A stretch of 64,000 bases of DNA from Paramicrobacterium chengjingii (GTDB lineage: Bacteria > Actinomycetota > Actinomycetes > Actinomycetales > Microbacteriaceae). The stretch is from NCBI RefSeq assembly GCF_011751765.2, contig NZ_CP061169.1, positions 1,612,001 to 1,676,000 of the forward strand. The letters run 5' to 3'. A program made the position numbers and the translations under genes. Of this stretch, positions 7,842 to 17,286 are shown piece by piece (position 1 is the stretch's first letter; every line of letters begins with the position of its first letter). The notes beneath the pieces were generated by a model, which made no database searches, had not been told where the DNA came from, and worked only from the letters and a program-made list of their open reading frames with translations.

Positions 7842-8606
7842 TTATGATACGGCTGTTTCAGTGAGGAAGCGATCGTAGCCCTCTTCCTCAAGACGATCGG
7901 CCAGTTCAGGGCCGCCCTCTTCGGCAACGCGTCCGTTCACAAACACGTGCACGAAGTCCGGCTTGATGTACCGGAGAATGCGTGTGTAGTGAGTAATCAG
8001 CAGAACCCCGAGTCCGGTGTTCTCCTTAGCACGGTTCACGCCCTCAGAGACAACGCGCAGCGCATCCACGTCAAGTCCGGAGTCCGTTTCGTCGAGAACG
8101 GCGAACGTGGGCTTGAGCAGTTCGAGCTGAAGAATCTCATTGCGCTTCTTCTCACCGCCGGAGAAACCCTCGTTGACATTGCGTGCCGCAAAGCTCGAGT
8201 CCATGCGCAGGTTCTCCATGGCGCCCTTGACGTCTTTCATCCACCCACGGATGCCCGGCGCTTCGCCATCGATCGCGGTCTTCGCAGTGCGAAGGAAGTT
8301 GGTAACTGTGACTCCCGGGATCTCGACCGGGTACTGCATGGCGAGAAAGAGCCCCGCACGAGCCCGTTCGTCGACGGTCATACTGAGCACATCTTCGCCG
8401 TCGAGCGTGATGCTTCCGGAATCAACCGTGTATTTCGGATGCCCGGCGATCGTGTAGGCAAGCGTTGACTTGCCAGAACCGTTCGGGCCCATGATGGCGT
8501 GTGTTTCGCCAGTGTTGATCGTGAGGTTGACGCCCTTGAGGATGGGCTTGGTTCCCTGGTCGGTTTCGACGCTGACGTGCAGGTCGCGAATCTCGATGAC
8601 AGACAT
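7842..8606 (-). CDS. sufC: Fe-S assembly ATPase SufC
   Basis: A 254-residue cytosolic ABC ATPase that drives the SufBCD scaffold. Walker A is GPNGSGKS (40-47), the signature is FSGGEKKRNEI and Walker B is FAVLDETDSGLD, the SufC-specific form; ITHYTRIL contains the switch His. It follows the Rieske gene after 3 bases and precedes sufT by 4. The start ATG at 8606 is the only sensible one. Confidence 0.97.
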   Translation of the reverse strand: MSVIEIRDLHVSVETDQGTKPILKGVNLTINTGETHAIMGPNGSGKSTLAYTIAGHPKYTVDSGSITLDGEDVLSMTVDERARAGLFLAMQYPVEIPGVTVTNFLRTAKTAIDGEAPGIRGWMKDVKGAMENLRMDSSFAARNVNEGFSGGEKKRNEILQLELLKPTFAVLDETDSGLDVDALRVVSEGVNRAKENTGLGVLLITHYTRILRYIKPDFVHVFVNGRVAEEGGPELADRLEEEGYDRFLTETAVS

Positions 8607-8609
8607 GGG

Positions 8610-8936
8610 CTAAATCTCTTTCGTTACGGTCGGGTCAATGAAGATGGAGCCATCGACGATGTCGACGGAATACACCGGGACGGGTTCGTAAGCCGGAAGG
8701 GAGAGCGGCTTTCCCGTGGTGAGTGAGAACTGAGAACCGTGCGCCCAGCATTCGAGGGTGCCGTCTTCGACGAACCCCTCAGACAGTGAGATATCACCGT
8801 GAGTGCAGGTGTCACCTATGGCGTGTACGTCGCCCGATGAGTCGAGCACGACAGCAACAGGGACTCCATCGAGCACGCAACGCTTTGCCTGGTCGACGGT
8901 CAGTTCGCTAAGTTCGCAAGCTTTGACGGATGTCAC
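8610..8936 (-). CDS. Rieske [2Fe-2S] ferredoxin-like protein
   Basis: A 108-residue single Rieske domain. The cluster ligands are C44 and H46 (CTHGD) and C63 and H66 (CWAHGSQF), the soluble dioxygenase-ferredoxin type. Translation starts at GTG, 1 base after the sufD stop. Lying between sufD and sufC in actinobacterial suf operons, it is usually annotated as a non-heme iron oxygenase ferredoxin subunit. An electron donor or cluster carrier for the Suf machine is a more plausible job here, but that is inference; no oxygenase gene is near. Confidence 0.92.
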   Translation of the reverse strand: MTSVKACELSELTVDQAKRCVLDGVPVAVVLDSSGDVHAIGDTCTHGDISLSEGFVEDGTLECWAHGSQFSLTTGKPLSLPAYEPVPVYSVDIVDGSIFIDPTVTKEI

Positions 8937-8937
8937 G

Positions 8938-10146
8938 TTAGTGTGCGTCCTCCGTGAGCTTTGTCGAGGCTAGCTCCTCTTCGACAGCGCGCTCGAGGCT
9001 CTCTTGCAACTCGGCATTGCCGATCTGCTGAATGATCTCGGTGAGGAACCCTCGCACGACGAGGCGACGAGCCTCTTCTTCGGTGATCCCTCGTGCCTGG
9101 AGGTAGAACAGCTGCTCGTCGTCAAAGCGTCCGGTAGCGCTCGCGTGACCGGCGCCGGCGATATCGCCGGTCTCGATCTCGAGGTTGGGCACGGAATCAG
9201 CGCGTGTGCCGTCGGTGAGAACGAGGTTGCGGTTCTGCTCGTAGCTGTCCGTTCCGGTGGCATCCGGGCCGATCAGAACATCGCCAATCCACACCGTGTG
9301 TGCTCCCTCGCCCTGCAACGCACCCTTGTATGTGACACGGCTGCGAGAGTGAGGTGCGTCGTGATTGACGTAAACCTGGTGCTCGAGGTGCTGCCCTGCG
9401 TCAGCAAAGTACAGACCGAGTGACTCCACGTTCGACCCCTGCTCGGCGAGATGAAGCGACGGGTTTACCCGCACGAGGCTTCCGCCCAGTGTGACGAGCA
9501 CGTGCTTGAGTGTGGCGTCGCGGCCGATGCGGGCAAAGTGAGACGCGAGGTGAACTGCCTCGTCATCCCACCATTGAACGCTGACTACTGTCAGACGGGC
9601 ACCTTCGCCGACGACGATCTCGACGTTTTCAGTGAGAAGTGCACTGCCGGCGTTCTTGAGAATCAGCAGCGCCTGGCTGTTCGGCTCGGCGGTGATCACG
9701 GTGTGTGCACCGCGAGCGGCGCCTCCGAGCGACGAGCGCTCGACAGTTACTGTCTTGTCCTCTTCGCCCGAGATGGTGATGGCGTATGCCTTCTCGGTTG
9801 TCGACCATGCATTAGCCGACGGGCGATCCTCCGGAAGAGCTGCGCTGCCGACTCGAGCGTCGTCCATGCCGACCCACTCGGCTGTCACGCCATCGGTGTC
9901 TGATGTGGCAACGGTGTACGGGGCACCGTCGAGCTCTCCCTCGCTGAGCGAGGTGAGACGGTCAACGGGTGTGTATCGCCATTCGGCCTCGCGCCCTGTG
10001 AGCGCGGCGAAATCGTCGACGTTTGTCGACCGGAACCTCTCAGAGCGGGTTTGCAGGGGAACGAGGCCCCATCCTCCGTCTGTGTGCTCTTTGAATCCGT
10101 GCTGGCGTGGCGTTGCCGGTGTCGCTGTGGTATCTGTGACAGTCAT
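8938..10146 (-). CDS. sufD: Fe-S assembly scaffold SufD
   Basis: A 402-residue SufB/SufD family protein, the SufB partner in the SufBC2D complex that builds Fe-S clusters. It has the right-handed beta-helix core repeats (VEIVVGEGARLTVVSVQWW, HASATGRFDDEQLFYLQARG) and the C-terminal helical part QARGITEEEARRLVVRGF shared with SufB. It starts 2 bases after the sufB stop. Length is normal for SufD. Its region matching SufB is at the C-terminal half; the N-terminus (first ~45 residues) is divergent, as usual. Confidence 0.95.
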   Translation of the reverse strand: MTVTDTTATPATPRQHGFKEHTDGGWGLVPLQTRSERFRSTNVDDFAALTGREAEWRYTPVDRLTSLSEGELDGAPYTVATSDTDGVTAEWVGMDDARVGSAALPEDRPSANAWSTTEKAYAITISGEEDKTVTVERSSLGGAARGAHTVITAEPNSQALLILKNAGSALLTENVEIVVGEGARLTVVSVQWWDDEAVHLASHFARIGRDATLKHVLVTLGGSLVRVNPSLHLAEQGSNVESLGLYFADAGQHLEHQVYVNHDAPHSRSRVTYKGALQGEGAHTVWIGDVLIGPDATGTDSYEQNRNLVLTDGTRADSVPNLEIETGDIAGAGHASATGRFDDEQLFYLQARGITEEEARRLVVRGFLTEIIQQIGNAELQESLERAVEEELASTKLTEDAH

Positions 10147-10148
10147 TG

Positions 10149-11567
10149 TTAGCCGACGGATCCTTCCATGCCCATTTCAATGAGTTTGTTGAGCTCGAGC
10201 GCGTACTCCATGGGAAGTTCGCGCGCGATCGGCTCGATGAAGCCGCGCACGATCATAGCCATTGCCTCTGTCTCCTCGAGCCCGCGGCTCATGAGGTAGA
10301 ACAGCTGCTCTTCGCTGACCTTCGAGACCGTTGCCTCGTGTCCGAGCTGAACATCGTCGACGCGAATATCGATAGCAGGATAGGTGTCGGATCGGGAGAT
10401 CGTGTCGACGAGCAGAGCGTCGCACACCACGGAGTTTGATGAGTGGTGCGCAGAGGGGTCAACACGAACTTCGCCGCGATATCCCGCACGGCCCCCGCCG
10501 CGTGCGATCGACTTGGACGTGATCGACGACTGCGTGTACGGCGCCATGTGGATCATCTTGGCACCAGCATCCTGGTGCTGACCTGGACCGGCGAAAGCAA
10601 CAGAGAGAGTCTCGCCCTTTGCGTGCTCACCCGTGAGGTAGATCGAAGGATATTTCATCGTCACTTTGGAGCCGATGTTTCCGTCGACCCATTCCATCGT
10701 GGCGCCTTCTTCGGCAATAGCGCGCTTGGTGACGAGGTTGTACACGTTGTTCGACCAGTTCTGAATCGTCGTGTAGCGAACGCGAGCGTTCTTCTTCACA
10801 ATGATCTCAACAACGGCGGAGTGCAGCGAATCACTCTTGTAGATCGGCGCGGTGCAGCCCTCGATGTAATGAACGTAACTGCCTTCGTCCGCGATGATCA
10901 GAGTGCGCTCGAACTGCCCCATGTTCTCCGTGTTGATGCGGAAGTATGCCTGGAGCGGAATGTCGACATGCACGCCGGGCGGCACATAGACGAACGAACC
11001 ACCAGACCACACTGCAGTATTGAGCGCGGCGAATTTGTTGTCGCCGGAGGGAATGACCGTTCCGTAGTACTCCTCGAAGAACTCCGGGTGCTCGCGCAGA
11101 GCCGTGTCGGTGTCCATGAAGATGACACCCTGCTGCTCGAGATCTTCGCGAATCTGGTGATACACGACTTCGGACTCGTACTGGGCGGCCACGCCGGCGA
11201 CGAGTCGTGAGCGCTCAGCCTCGGGGATTCCGAGACGCTCGTACGTGTTCTTGATGTCGTCGGGGAGATCCTCCCACGAGGTAGCCTGCTTCTCCGTAGA
11301 ACGGACGAAGTACTTGATGTTCTCGAAGTCGATCTCTGAGAGGTCGGCGCCCCACGACGGCATCGGCTTGCGCTCAAAGAGTTTGAGTGCCTTGAGGCGG
11401 CGTTTCAGCATCCATTCGGGTTCGCTCTTGAGCCCCGAGATATTGGAGACGACTTCGGTGTTCAGACCTCGACGGGCCGAAGCACCAGCGGCGTCCGAAT
11501 CGCTCCAGCCGAACTCGTAAACACCAAGGTTTTCGAGTTCAGGGCGGTCGATCAGAACATCTGACAT
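10149..11567 (-). CDS. sufB: Fe-S assembly scaffold SufB
   Basis: A 472-residue scaffold, normal length. It has the typical N-terminal [17 protein letters not shown], the [20 protein letters not shown] core and the C-terminal [20 protein letters not shown]. It is first in the five-gene operon sufB-sufD-Rieske-sufC-sufT. The ATG at 11567 is preceded by GAGAGG. No sufR regulator, sufS desulfurase or sufU is in the window, so sulfur delivery and regulation must be encoded elsewhere. Confidence 0.97.
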   Translation of the reverse strand: MSDVLIDRPELENLGVYEFGWSDSDAAGASARRGLNTEVVSNISGLKSEPEWMLKRRLKALKLFERKPMPSWGADLSEIDFENIKYFVRSTEKQATSWEDLPDDIKNTYERLGIPEAERSRLVAGVAAQYESEVVYHQIREDLEQQGVIFMDTDTALREHPEFFEEYYGTVIPSGDNKFAALNTAVWSGGSFVYVPPGVHVDIPLQAYFRINTENMGQFERTLIIADEGSYVHYIEGCTAPIYKSDSLHSAVVEIIVKKNARVRYTTIQNWSNNVYNLVTKRAIAEEGATMEWVDGNIGSKVTMKYPSIYLTGEHAKGETLSVAFAGPGQHQDAGAKMIHMAPYTQSSITSKSIARGGGRAGYRGEVRVDPSAHHSSNSVVCDALLVDTISRSDTYPAIDIRVDDVQLGHEATVSKVSEEQLFYLMSRGLEETEAMAMIVRGFIEPIARELPMEYALELNKLIEMGMEGSVG

Positions 11568-11834
11568 ATCTACCTCTCTTGAACCGCTAAGAAACAGGAT
11601 CTCTGTTCACGGCTTGACCTGCGCATTCGTGAAAGCTGAATGCGAGGAAATGTGGTCCGCGTCGGCGTGAACCTACAATTGTTCGTAGGCAATCGATTCT
11701 GCGCCGGGCACGGCCAGATTTCGGGTTGATTACTTGAACAATGCAATTCTACAGGTTGTGTCGGCGAAAATGTGAGGTACACAGACGACACGAAGCCGGG
11801 GTGTCCCCGACATGTATGAGCGAAGGATCCCGCA
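11568..11834. promoter_or_regulatory. Divergent sufB/ctaA intergenic region with a palindrome
   Basis: 267 bases with no gene between two divergent starts, so it must hold promoters for both. An inverted repeat CCTAC (11672-11676) and GTAGG (11685-11689) is centred on CAATTG and is a possible operator. No pair of -35/-10 hexamers stands out on either strand, and no ACACT-type SufR site was seen. A regulator shared by Fe-S and heme A genes is possible but unproven. Confidence 0.35.
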
Positions 11835-12809
11835 GTGAGCCGTGTGACATCAGAACATCGGGCCGCGAGCCCTGACTCGACGAGCAGAAACGTGGTGGCG
11901 CGTTTCTGGACGTGGCTGCCGAACAGCGTTGACGACAAGCGCGTGAGGGTGGCGGTGTGGCTGAACGTCATTTTTCAAGCCGTGCTCGTCGGAACTGGAG
12001 GCGCGGTGCGCCTGACAGCATCCGGTCTGGGGTGCCCAACATGGCCCAAGTGCACGGCCGAATCATTTATCACGTCACCTGAAATGGGAATTCACGGCGT
12101 CATCGAGTTTGGTAACCGCACGCTCTTCTTCGTGCTGCAGGCGATCGCCATCTTCGTGCTGCTCTGCGTGATCAAGTACCGCAGGGATCGCAAAGACCTT
12201 TTCGTGCTCGCCTTGATTCCCGCGTGCAGTGTTCTCTTTCAGGCAGGAATCGGCGGTCTCACTGTACTTTCCGGACTCAACCCCTACGTTGTCGGGCTCC
12301 ACTTCGTTCTGAGTGTCGTGCTCGTCGTGCTGGGGGCTCTGCTTGTGATGCGGGTGTATACCACGACGGGACCCCGTGAAAGGGTGGTTCCCGTTTGGTT
12401 CGCCCGTCTCGCCCACGTGGCATCGTTTTTCGTCGCGGTCTCCGTCATTATCGGCATCCTGACAACGGGATCGGGCCCCCACGCCGGCGACCAAGGGGCC
12501 GCGCGCAACGATCTGCCGACCGAAGTGATGCAACATGTGCACTCATGGCCGGCCTACGTGATGTTGGCGCTCACGCTCGTCTTGTTCGTCGCCGCGTGGA
12601 TGCGAGGGATCACTTCACCTCGTGTCTGGCTGTCATGGCTCGTCGTGGTGCAAGGCGCGCAGATTCTCGTTGGCGTTGCGCAGTCCCGACTCGGGCTGCC
12701 CGGAGTGCTCGTCGGAAGTCACATGGTGCTCGCGTGCGTGCTCGCCGCGCTGATGGCTGCCGTTCTCTTCTTCTTGAAGCGACCCGTGGCAGACCGCACG
12801 GCGCAGTAG
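11835..12809 (+). CDS. ctaA: Heme A synthase (COX15/CtaA)
   Basis: A 324-residue integral membrane protein with about eight helices that converts heme O to heme A for cytochrome aa3 oxidase. Conserved features are the first-helix motif TGGAVRLTASGLGCPTWP with two Cys nearby and four likely heme His in HGVIEFGNR, GLHF, HVHSWP and GSHMV. Start GTG at 11835 has AAGGA upstream. It is divergent from the suf operon and convergent with ctaB, which makes its substrate, and it lies near SURF1, which helps heme A delivery. Confidence 0.94.
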   Translation: MSRVTSEHRAASPDSTSRNVVARFWTWLPNSVDDKRVRVAVWLNVIFQAVLVGTGGAVRLTASGLGCPTWPKCTAESFITSPEMGIHGVIEFGNRTLFFVLQAIAIFVLLCVIKYRRDRKDLFVLALIPACSVLFQAGIGGLTVLSGLNPYVVGLHFVLSVVLVVLGALLVMRVYTTTGPRERVVPVWFARLAHVASFFVAVSVIIGILTTGSGPHAGDQGAARNDLPTEVMQHVHSWPAYVMLALTLVLFVAAWMRGITSPRVWLSWLVVVQGAQILVGVAQSRLGLPGVLVGSHMVLACVLAALMAAVLFFLKRPVADRTAQ

Positions 12810-12811
12810 CT

Positions 12812-12864
12812 CACTGAACAGGGCCTCCATCAGCTTGTGTGCTGAGGGAAGCCCCTGTTCAGTG
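12812..12864. terminator. Nested hairpin between ctaA and ctaB
   Basis: Outer arms of 12 bp (12812-12823 with 12853-12864) enclose an inner 5-bp hairpin (12830-12834 with 12841-12845). It fills the 60 bases between the stops of the convergent pair and probably terminates both. Confidence 0.7.
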
Positions 12865-12869
12865 CTGGA

Positions 12870-13790
12870 TCAGAACGGCAGCAGCGGATCGATCCCGACG
12901 GCAAGGAAAAGAAGCGACAGATACGTGATTGACCCGTGGAAAACGCGCATTGGCGACGCCTCTTCGTTGCGGATTGCGAGGTTGTACAAACGGTGAGTCT
13001 CGAAAATGAACCAACCGCCGGCAACAAGCGCGATTGCGGTGTAGGTGATGCCCATAGGAGCGAGAGGCACAAGCAAAAGTGAGCACGCAACAGTCGCCCA
13101 TGCGTAGAGAATCGTCTGCAGGCCGACGACGGCTCGCCCTCTCACAACGGCAAGCATCGGCACACCGACCTCTTTGTAGTCGGAGCGGTACTTCATCGAC
13201 AGTGGCCAGTAGTGCGGTGGCGTCCAGAGGAAGACCACGGCGAACAGAATCCACGCCTCCCAGTCGAGGGATGCCGTGACACTCGACCAGCCGATGAGCA
13301 CAGGGAAGCATCCGGCAATACCGCCCCAGATGATGTTCTGCTCAGTGCGGCGCTTCAGCCACAGCGTATAGACGCAGACATAGAAGAAAATAGCGAGAAC
13401 AGAGAGGCCTGCAGCGAGAAGGTTCGTCGTCACGGCAAGCCAGACGGTCGACAGCACGGCGAGCGTCCATGAGAAGACCAGCGCTTCACGTGGCGAGAGC
13501 TCCCCGGTTACCAGCGGCCGGTTCTCGGTGCGCTTCATATGGCGGTCGATGTCGCGGTCGATGTAGCAGTTGAAAGCACCGGCGGAACCCGCGCTCATGG
13601 CGCCGCCGATCACTGTCGCGGCGACGAGCCAGAGGTTGGGGATGCCCCCGTAGGCGAGGATCATCACGGGAACCGTCGTGACGAGAAGCAGCTCCATCAC
13701 ACGAGGCTTGGTCAGTGAGATGTATGCGGCCGCCTTGCGGCGAAAACCGATCGGGCGCGCTTCAACAGGGGTGGGGATGGTGACGTCCAT
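12870..13790 (-). CDS. ctaB: Heme O synthase (protoheme IX farnesyltransferase)
   Basis: A 306-residue UbiA-type prenyltransferase with about nine membrane helices that attaches a farnesyl group to heme B. The Asp-rich motif is N74-CYI-D78-RDI-D82 followed by [11 protein letters not shown], and the second is [13 protein letters not shown]. The start is ATG 13790, preceded by GAGGAG; a TTG 24 bases upstream (13814) is in frame but less likely. It is divergent from tkt and convergent with ctaA. Cytochrome aa3 use by this organism is implied. Confidence 0.94.
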   Translation of the reverse strand: MDVTIPTPVEARPIGFRRKAAAYISLTKPRVMELLLVTTVPVMILAYGGIPNLWLVAATVIGGAMSAGSAGAFNCYIDRDIDRHMKRTENRPLVTGELSPREALVFSWTLAVLSTVWLAVTTNLLAAGLSVLAIFFYVCVYTLWLKRRTEQNIIWGGIAGCFPVLIGWSSVTASLDWEAWILFAVVFLWTPPHYWPLSMKYRSDYKEVGVPMLAVVRGRAVVGLQTILYAWATVACSLLLVPLAPMGITYTAIALVAGGWFIFETHRLYNLAIRNEEASPMRVFHGSITYLSLLFLAVGIDPLLPF

Positions 13791-13817
13791 TGCTCCTCGA
13801 CTACTGGGTATCAATCG

Positions 13818-13845
13818 ATTCTAGGTCATCGCGCATGGGAGTGAA
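13818..13845 (-). promoter_or_regulatory. Candidate ctaB promoter
   Basis: Reading the minus strand, TTCACT (13840-13845) and TAGAAT (13818-13823) are spaced by 16 bases. A start point near 13811 would give a leader of about 20 bases. Both hexamers match the housekeeping consensus at four or five of six positions. Confidence 0.4.
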
Positions 13846-13909
13846 CGACGGAACAACGGGGACGCTTCGCGCGTTGTCATAGATGTGCGCATGCATGGTC
13901 AGCTGTCTC

Positions 13910-13915
13910 TATACT
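13910..13915 (+). promoter_or_regulatory. Possible -10 element for tkt
   Basis: TATACT is a good -10 sequence but there is no convincing -35 at 16-18 bases. It lies in the 270-base ctaB/tkt divergent gap and would give a leader of roughly 140 bases before the GTG at 14061. I saw no riboswitch or small ORF in that leader. Confidence 0.25.
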
Positions 13916-14060
13916 GGGGTTGCTCGCCTACCTTCGCGGAGTCCGCCAACAGCAGCACATCAGGATGGCGGAACCGCGACGTGCCAAAGTAGCCAAATGT
14001 GCGTGTATACGCTTCGGCGGGCCGTCAGGCCCGGACGAACAGACAGAAGGGTCAAACAAC

Positions 14061-16154
14061 GTGGCAGCTCTGCAATGGGATTCCATTGACGACAAGGCAG
14101 TTGACACCGCTCGCGTTCTCGCCGCGGATGCTGTTGAGAAGGTCGGTAACGGCCACCCCGGAACGGCGATGAGCCTCGCGCCCGCCGCTTACCTTCTCTT
14201 CCAAAAGGTCATGCGCCGGGATCCGAATGACGACAAGTGGCTCGGCCGTGATCGTTTCATCTTGTCTGCGGGGCACAGCTCGCTCACGCAGTACATTCAG
14301 CTCTACTTCGCTGGCGACGGCCTCGAGCTTGATGACCTGAAGGCGCTTCGTACCTGGGGGTCGTTGACTCCGGGGCATCCTGAATACGGCCACACCAAGG
14401 GCGTCGAGATCACCACGGGTCCGCTCGGTCAGGGCCTCTCCTCCGCCGTCGGCTTCGCTTACGCGTCACGCTACGAGCGTGGCCTCTTCGACCCGGATGC
14501 CGAAGCGGGCAGAAGCCCCTTCGACCACTTTGTGTACGTCATCGCGAGTGATGGAGACCTGCAGGAGGGCATTACGAGCGAAGCGTCATCGCTCGCCGGC
14601 CACCAGCAGCTCGGCAACCTCATCGCGATCTACGACAGCAACCAGATCTCGATTGAAGATGACACAGACATCGCCTTCACCGAAGACGTGGCCGCTCGCT
14701 ACGAGGCTTACGGCTGGCAGGTTCTGACGGTTGACTGGAAGAAGACCGGCGAGTACGTCGAAGATATTCAGGAGCTCAACGCTTCGATTGAGGCGGCTCG
14801 GGCAGAGACGGGCAAGCCGACGCTGATCGTACTCAAGACGATTATCGGGTGGCCTGCGCCGAACAAGCAGAACACCGGAGCAATCCACGGGGCCAAACTC
14901 GGTGCGGACGAGCTCGCCGGCGTCAAGTCAGAGCTGGGATTCGATCCAGACAAGACCTTCGCGGTCTCAGACGAGGTCATCGCCCGTACGCGTGCTGCGG
15001 TTGACAGGGGTGCACAAGAGCGCGCCGAATGGCAGAAGTCTTTCGACGAGTGGAAGGCAGCGAACGCTGAACGCAACGCGCTGCTCGAGCGCCTTCTCGA
15101 ACACGATCTCCCCGCGGGAATCGAAGACGCGCTCCCCCGCTTCGACGCGGGAACCGATGTGTCGACGCGCGCCGCATCAGGCAAGGTGCTCTCGGCGCTT
15201 GGTGCTGAGCTCCCCGAGCTCTGGGGCGGGTCAGCTGACCTTGCTGGCTCGAACAACACGACGATCGACGGGGCAGCATCCTTTGTGCCGGCCGAGCACT
15301 CCACGGACTCATGGGCGGGAAATCCGTACGGCCGAGTTCTGCACTTTGGCATCCGCGAGCATGCCATGGCAGCAATCCTCAACGGGATCGTGCTGCACGG
15401 CCCAACCCGTGCATATGGTGGAACCTTCCTGATCTTCAGCGATTACCAGCGACCATCAGTGCGACTTGCCGCGCTCATGAACATACCGAGTGTCTTCGTA
15501 TGGACTCATGACTCCGTCGCTCTCGGGGAAGACGGCCCGACTCACCAGCCGATCGAGCAGCTGTCGACGCTGCGTGCAATTCCGAACCTTGCGGTTGTGC
15601 GCCCATCGGACGCCAACGAGGTCGCATACGCCTGGCTCGAGATTCTGAAGAGGCACGATGGCCCGACAGGCATCGCACTGACCCGCCAGAACTTGCCTGT
15701 CTTCGACCGAGGTGACGGCGACGCGCAGGGCGACACTCTCGCGGCAGCATCCAATGTCGTCAAGGGTGCGTACATTCTTGCTGAAGCGCCGAACGGCACG
15801 CCCGACGTGATTTTGATCGCCACGGGCTCTGAAGTGCAACTCGCCGTTGAGGCTCGGGAACAGCTGCGCAGCGAGGGCGTCAACGCGCGTGTTGTGGCGG
15901 CCCCGTCGCTTGAGTGGTTCGACGAGCAGTCCGCCGAATACCGCGAGTCAGTTCTGCCGGCATCCGTGACGGCCCGGGTCTCTGTCGAGGCGGGCCTCGA
16001 CCTGACCTGGCGCGGCATCGTCGGCGACCGTGGCCGGTCTGTTTCGATCGAGCACTTTGGTGCATCAGCCGACTACAAGACGCTGTTCCGCGAGTTCGGG
16101 ATTACGACAGAAGCCGTTGTGAATGCCGCGAAGGAAACGCTCGGCGCTCACTGA
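14061..16154 (+). CDS. tkt: Transketolase
   Basis: A 697-residue thiamine-diphosphate enzyme moving two-carbon units in the pentose phosphate pathway. It has [19 protein letters not shown] at the N-terminus, the cofactor site [14 protein letters not shown] with a bound-metal Asn (YDSNQISI), the catalytic Glu in HFGIREHAM and the transketolase signature ending in TRQNLPVF. The frame runs 47 codons upstream, but the GTG at 14061 is preceded by GAAGG ten bases away and matches the usual N-terminus. It is first of the operon tkt-tal-pgi-zwf-opcA-pgl. Confidence 0.97.
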   Translation: MAALQWDSIDDKAVDTARVLAADAVEKVGNGHPGTAMSLAPAAYLLFQKVMRRDPNDDKWLGRDRFILSAGHSSLTQYIQLYFAGDGLELDDLKALRTWGSLTPGHPEYGHTKGVEITTGPLGQGLSSAVGFAYASRYERGLFDPDAEAGRSPFDHFVYVIASDGDLQEGITSEASSLAGHQQLGNLIAIYDSNQISIEDDTDIAFTEDVAARYEAYGWQVLTVDWKKTGEYVEDIQELNASIEAARAETGKPTLIVLKTIIGWPAPNKQNTGAIHGAKLGADELAGVKSELGFDPDKTFAVSDEVIARTRAAVDRGAQERAEWQKSFDEWKAANAERNALLERLLEHDLPAGIEDALPRFDAGTDVSTRAASGKVLSALGAELPELWGGSADLAGSNNTTIDGAASFVPAEHSTDSWAGNPYGRVLHFGIREHAMAAILNGIVLHGPTRAYGGTFLIFSDYQRPSVRLAALMNIPSVFVWTHDSVALGEDGPTHQPIEQLSTLRAIPNLAVVRPSDANEVAYAWLEILKRHDGPTGIALTRQNLPVFDRGDGDAQGDTLAAASNVVKGAYILAEAPNGTPDVILIATGSEVQLAVEAREQLRSEGVNARVVAAPSLEWFDEQSAEYRESVLPASVTARVSVEAGLDLTWRGIVGDRGRSVSIEHFGASADYKTLFREFGITTEAVVNAAKETLGAH

Positions 16155-16176
16155 GCCGGGCAGAGGAGAAATCATT

Positions 16177-17286
16177 ATGACTGAAACACCTACTGCACAA
16201 CTTTCAGCCGCCGGCGTCAGCATCTGGCTCGACGACCTCTCGCGAGAGCGCATTGAGACAGGCAATCTGACCGATCTCATCGAGAACCGAAACGTTGTCG
16301 GGATCACCACGAACCCGACGATCTTCGCCAACGCCATTAAGAACGGCGATCGGTATGCCACTCAGGTGGGCCAGCTCACCGCTGCTGGGGAAACCGTCGA
16401 TGGCGTGGTCAGGGAGCTGACGACGAAAGACGTCGCTGATGCGGCCAACGTGTTTCGCCCGATCTTCGATGCGACGAACGGTGTCGATGGGCGGGTCTCG
16501 ATTGAGGTCGAGCCTGGACTTGCCCATGACGCTCAGGGCACGATCGCGCAGGCCGTCGAGCTGTGGGAGAAGGTTCAGCGCCCCAACGCACTGATTAAGA
16601 TTCCCGCGACTGTCGAAGGCCTCGAAGCGATCACAGCGGCAACGGCACGAGGAATCAGTGTCAATGTGACACTGATTTTCAGCCTGACGCGTCACCGCGA
16701 GGTCATCAACGCCTACCTGACCGGTCTTGAACAGGCGAAGGAGGCAGGCATCGACTTGTCGACGATCCACTCGGTCGCCTCGTTCTTCGTCTCTCGCGTC
16801 GATACCGAGATCGACAAGCGTCTCGAGGCGATTGGGTCTGATGAGGCGCTCGCGCTCAAGGGCAAGTCGGGCGTCGCCAACGCACAGCTCGCGTACGAGG
16901 TGTTTGAGCAGGAATTCAGCTCTGAGCGCGCGAAAGCGCTGCGGGAGGCTGGAGCCAACCCGCAGCGTCCGCTGTGGGCGTCGACCGGCGTGAAGGATCC
17001 TTCGCTCCCCGACACCCTTTACGTGACAGGACTCGTGGCACAGGGAGTTGTCAACACGATGCCGGAGAAGACGCTCGAGGCGACGTTCGACCACGGAGTG
17101 CTTGCGGGTGACACAGTGACGGGTAGCTACGACGAGGCAAACGGTGTTCTTGACGCCGTCGCCGCTGTTGGAGTGTCGTACGACGACGTCACGGCCGTGC
17201 TCGAAAAGGAAGGCGTCGAGAAGTTCATCGTGTCGTGGAATGAGCTGCTTGATGACGTCAAGAGCGCGATGGAGGAATCCCGATGA
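16177..17286 (+). CDS. tal: Transaldolase
   Basis: A 369-residue class I aldolase-type enzyme transferring dihydroxyacetone between sugar phosphates. The Schiff-base lysine is K141 in [22 protein letters not shown] and [13 protein letters not shown] are characteristic of the long actinobacterial/cyanobacterial subfamily. GAGGAG lies 8 bases before the ATG at 16177, ruling out the upstream in-frame start. It lies 22 bases after tkt and overlaps pgi by 4 bases, so pgi translation is coupled. Confidence 0.97.
   Translation: MTETPTAQLSAAGVSIWLDDLSRERIETGNLTDLIENRNVVGITTNPTIFANAIKNGDRYATQVGQLTAAGETVDGVVRELTTKDVADAANVFRPIFDATNGVDGRVSIEVEPGLAHDAQGTIAQAVELWEKVQRPNALIKIPATVEGLEAITAATARGISVNVTLIFSLTRHREVINAYLTGLEQAKEAGIDLSTIHSVASFFVSRVDTEIDKRLEAIGSDEALALKGKSGVANAQLAYEVFEQEFSSERAKALREAGANPQRPLWASTGVKDPSLPDTLYVTGLVAQGVVNTMPEKTLEATFDHGVLAGDTVTGSYDEANGVLDAVAAVGVSYDDVTAVLEKEGVEKFIVSWNELLDDVKSAMEESR

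Noticed and set aside
13920-14060. N-terminal extension of transketolase or a leader peptide
   Set aside because: The extension has no homology character and a good ribosome site precedes GTG 14061; no ribosome site supports a separate peptide.
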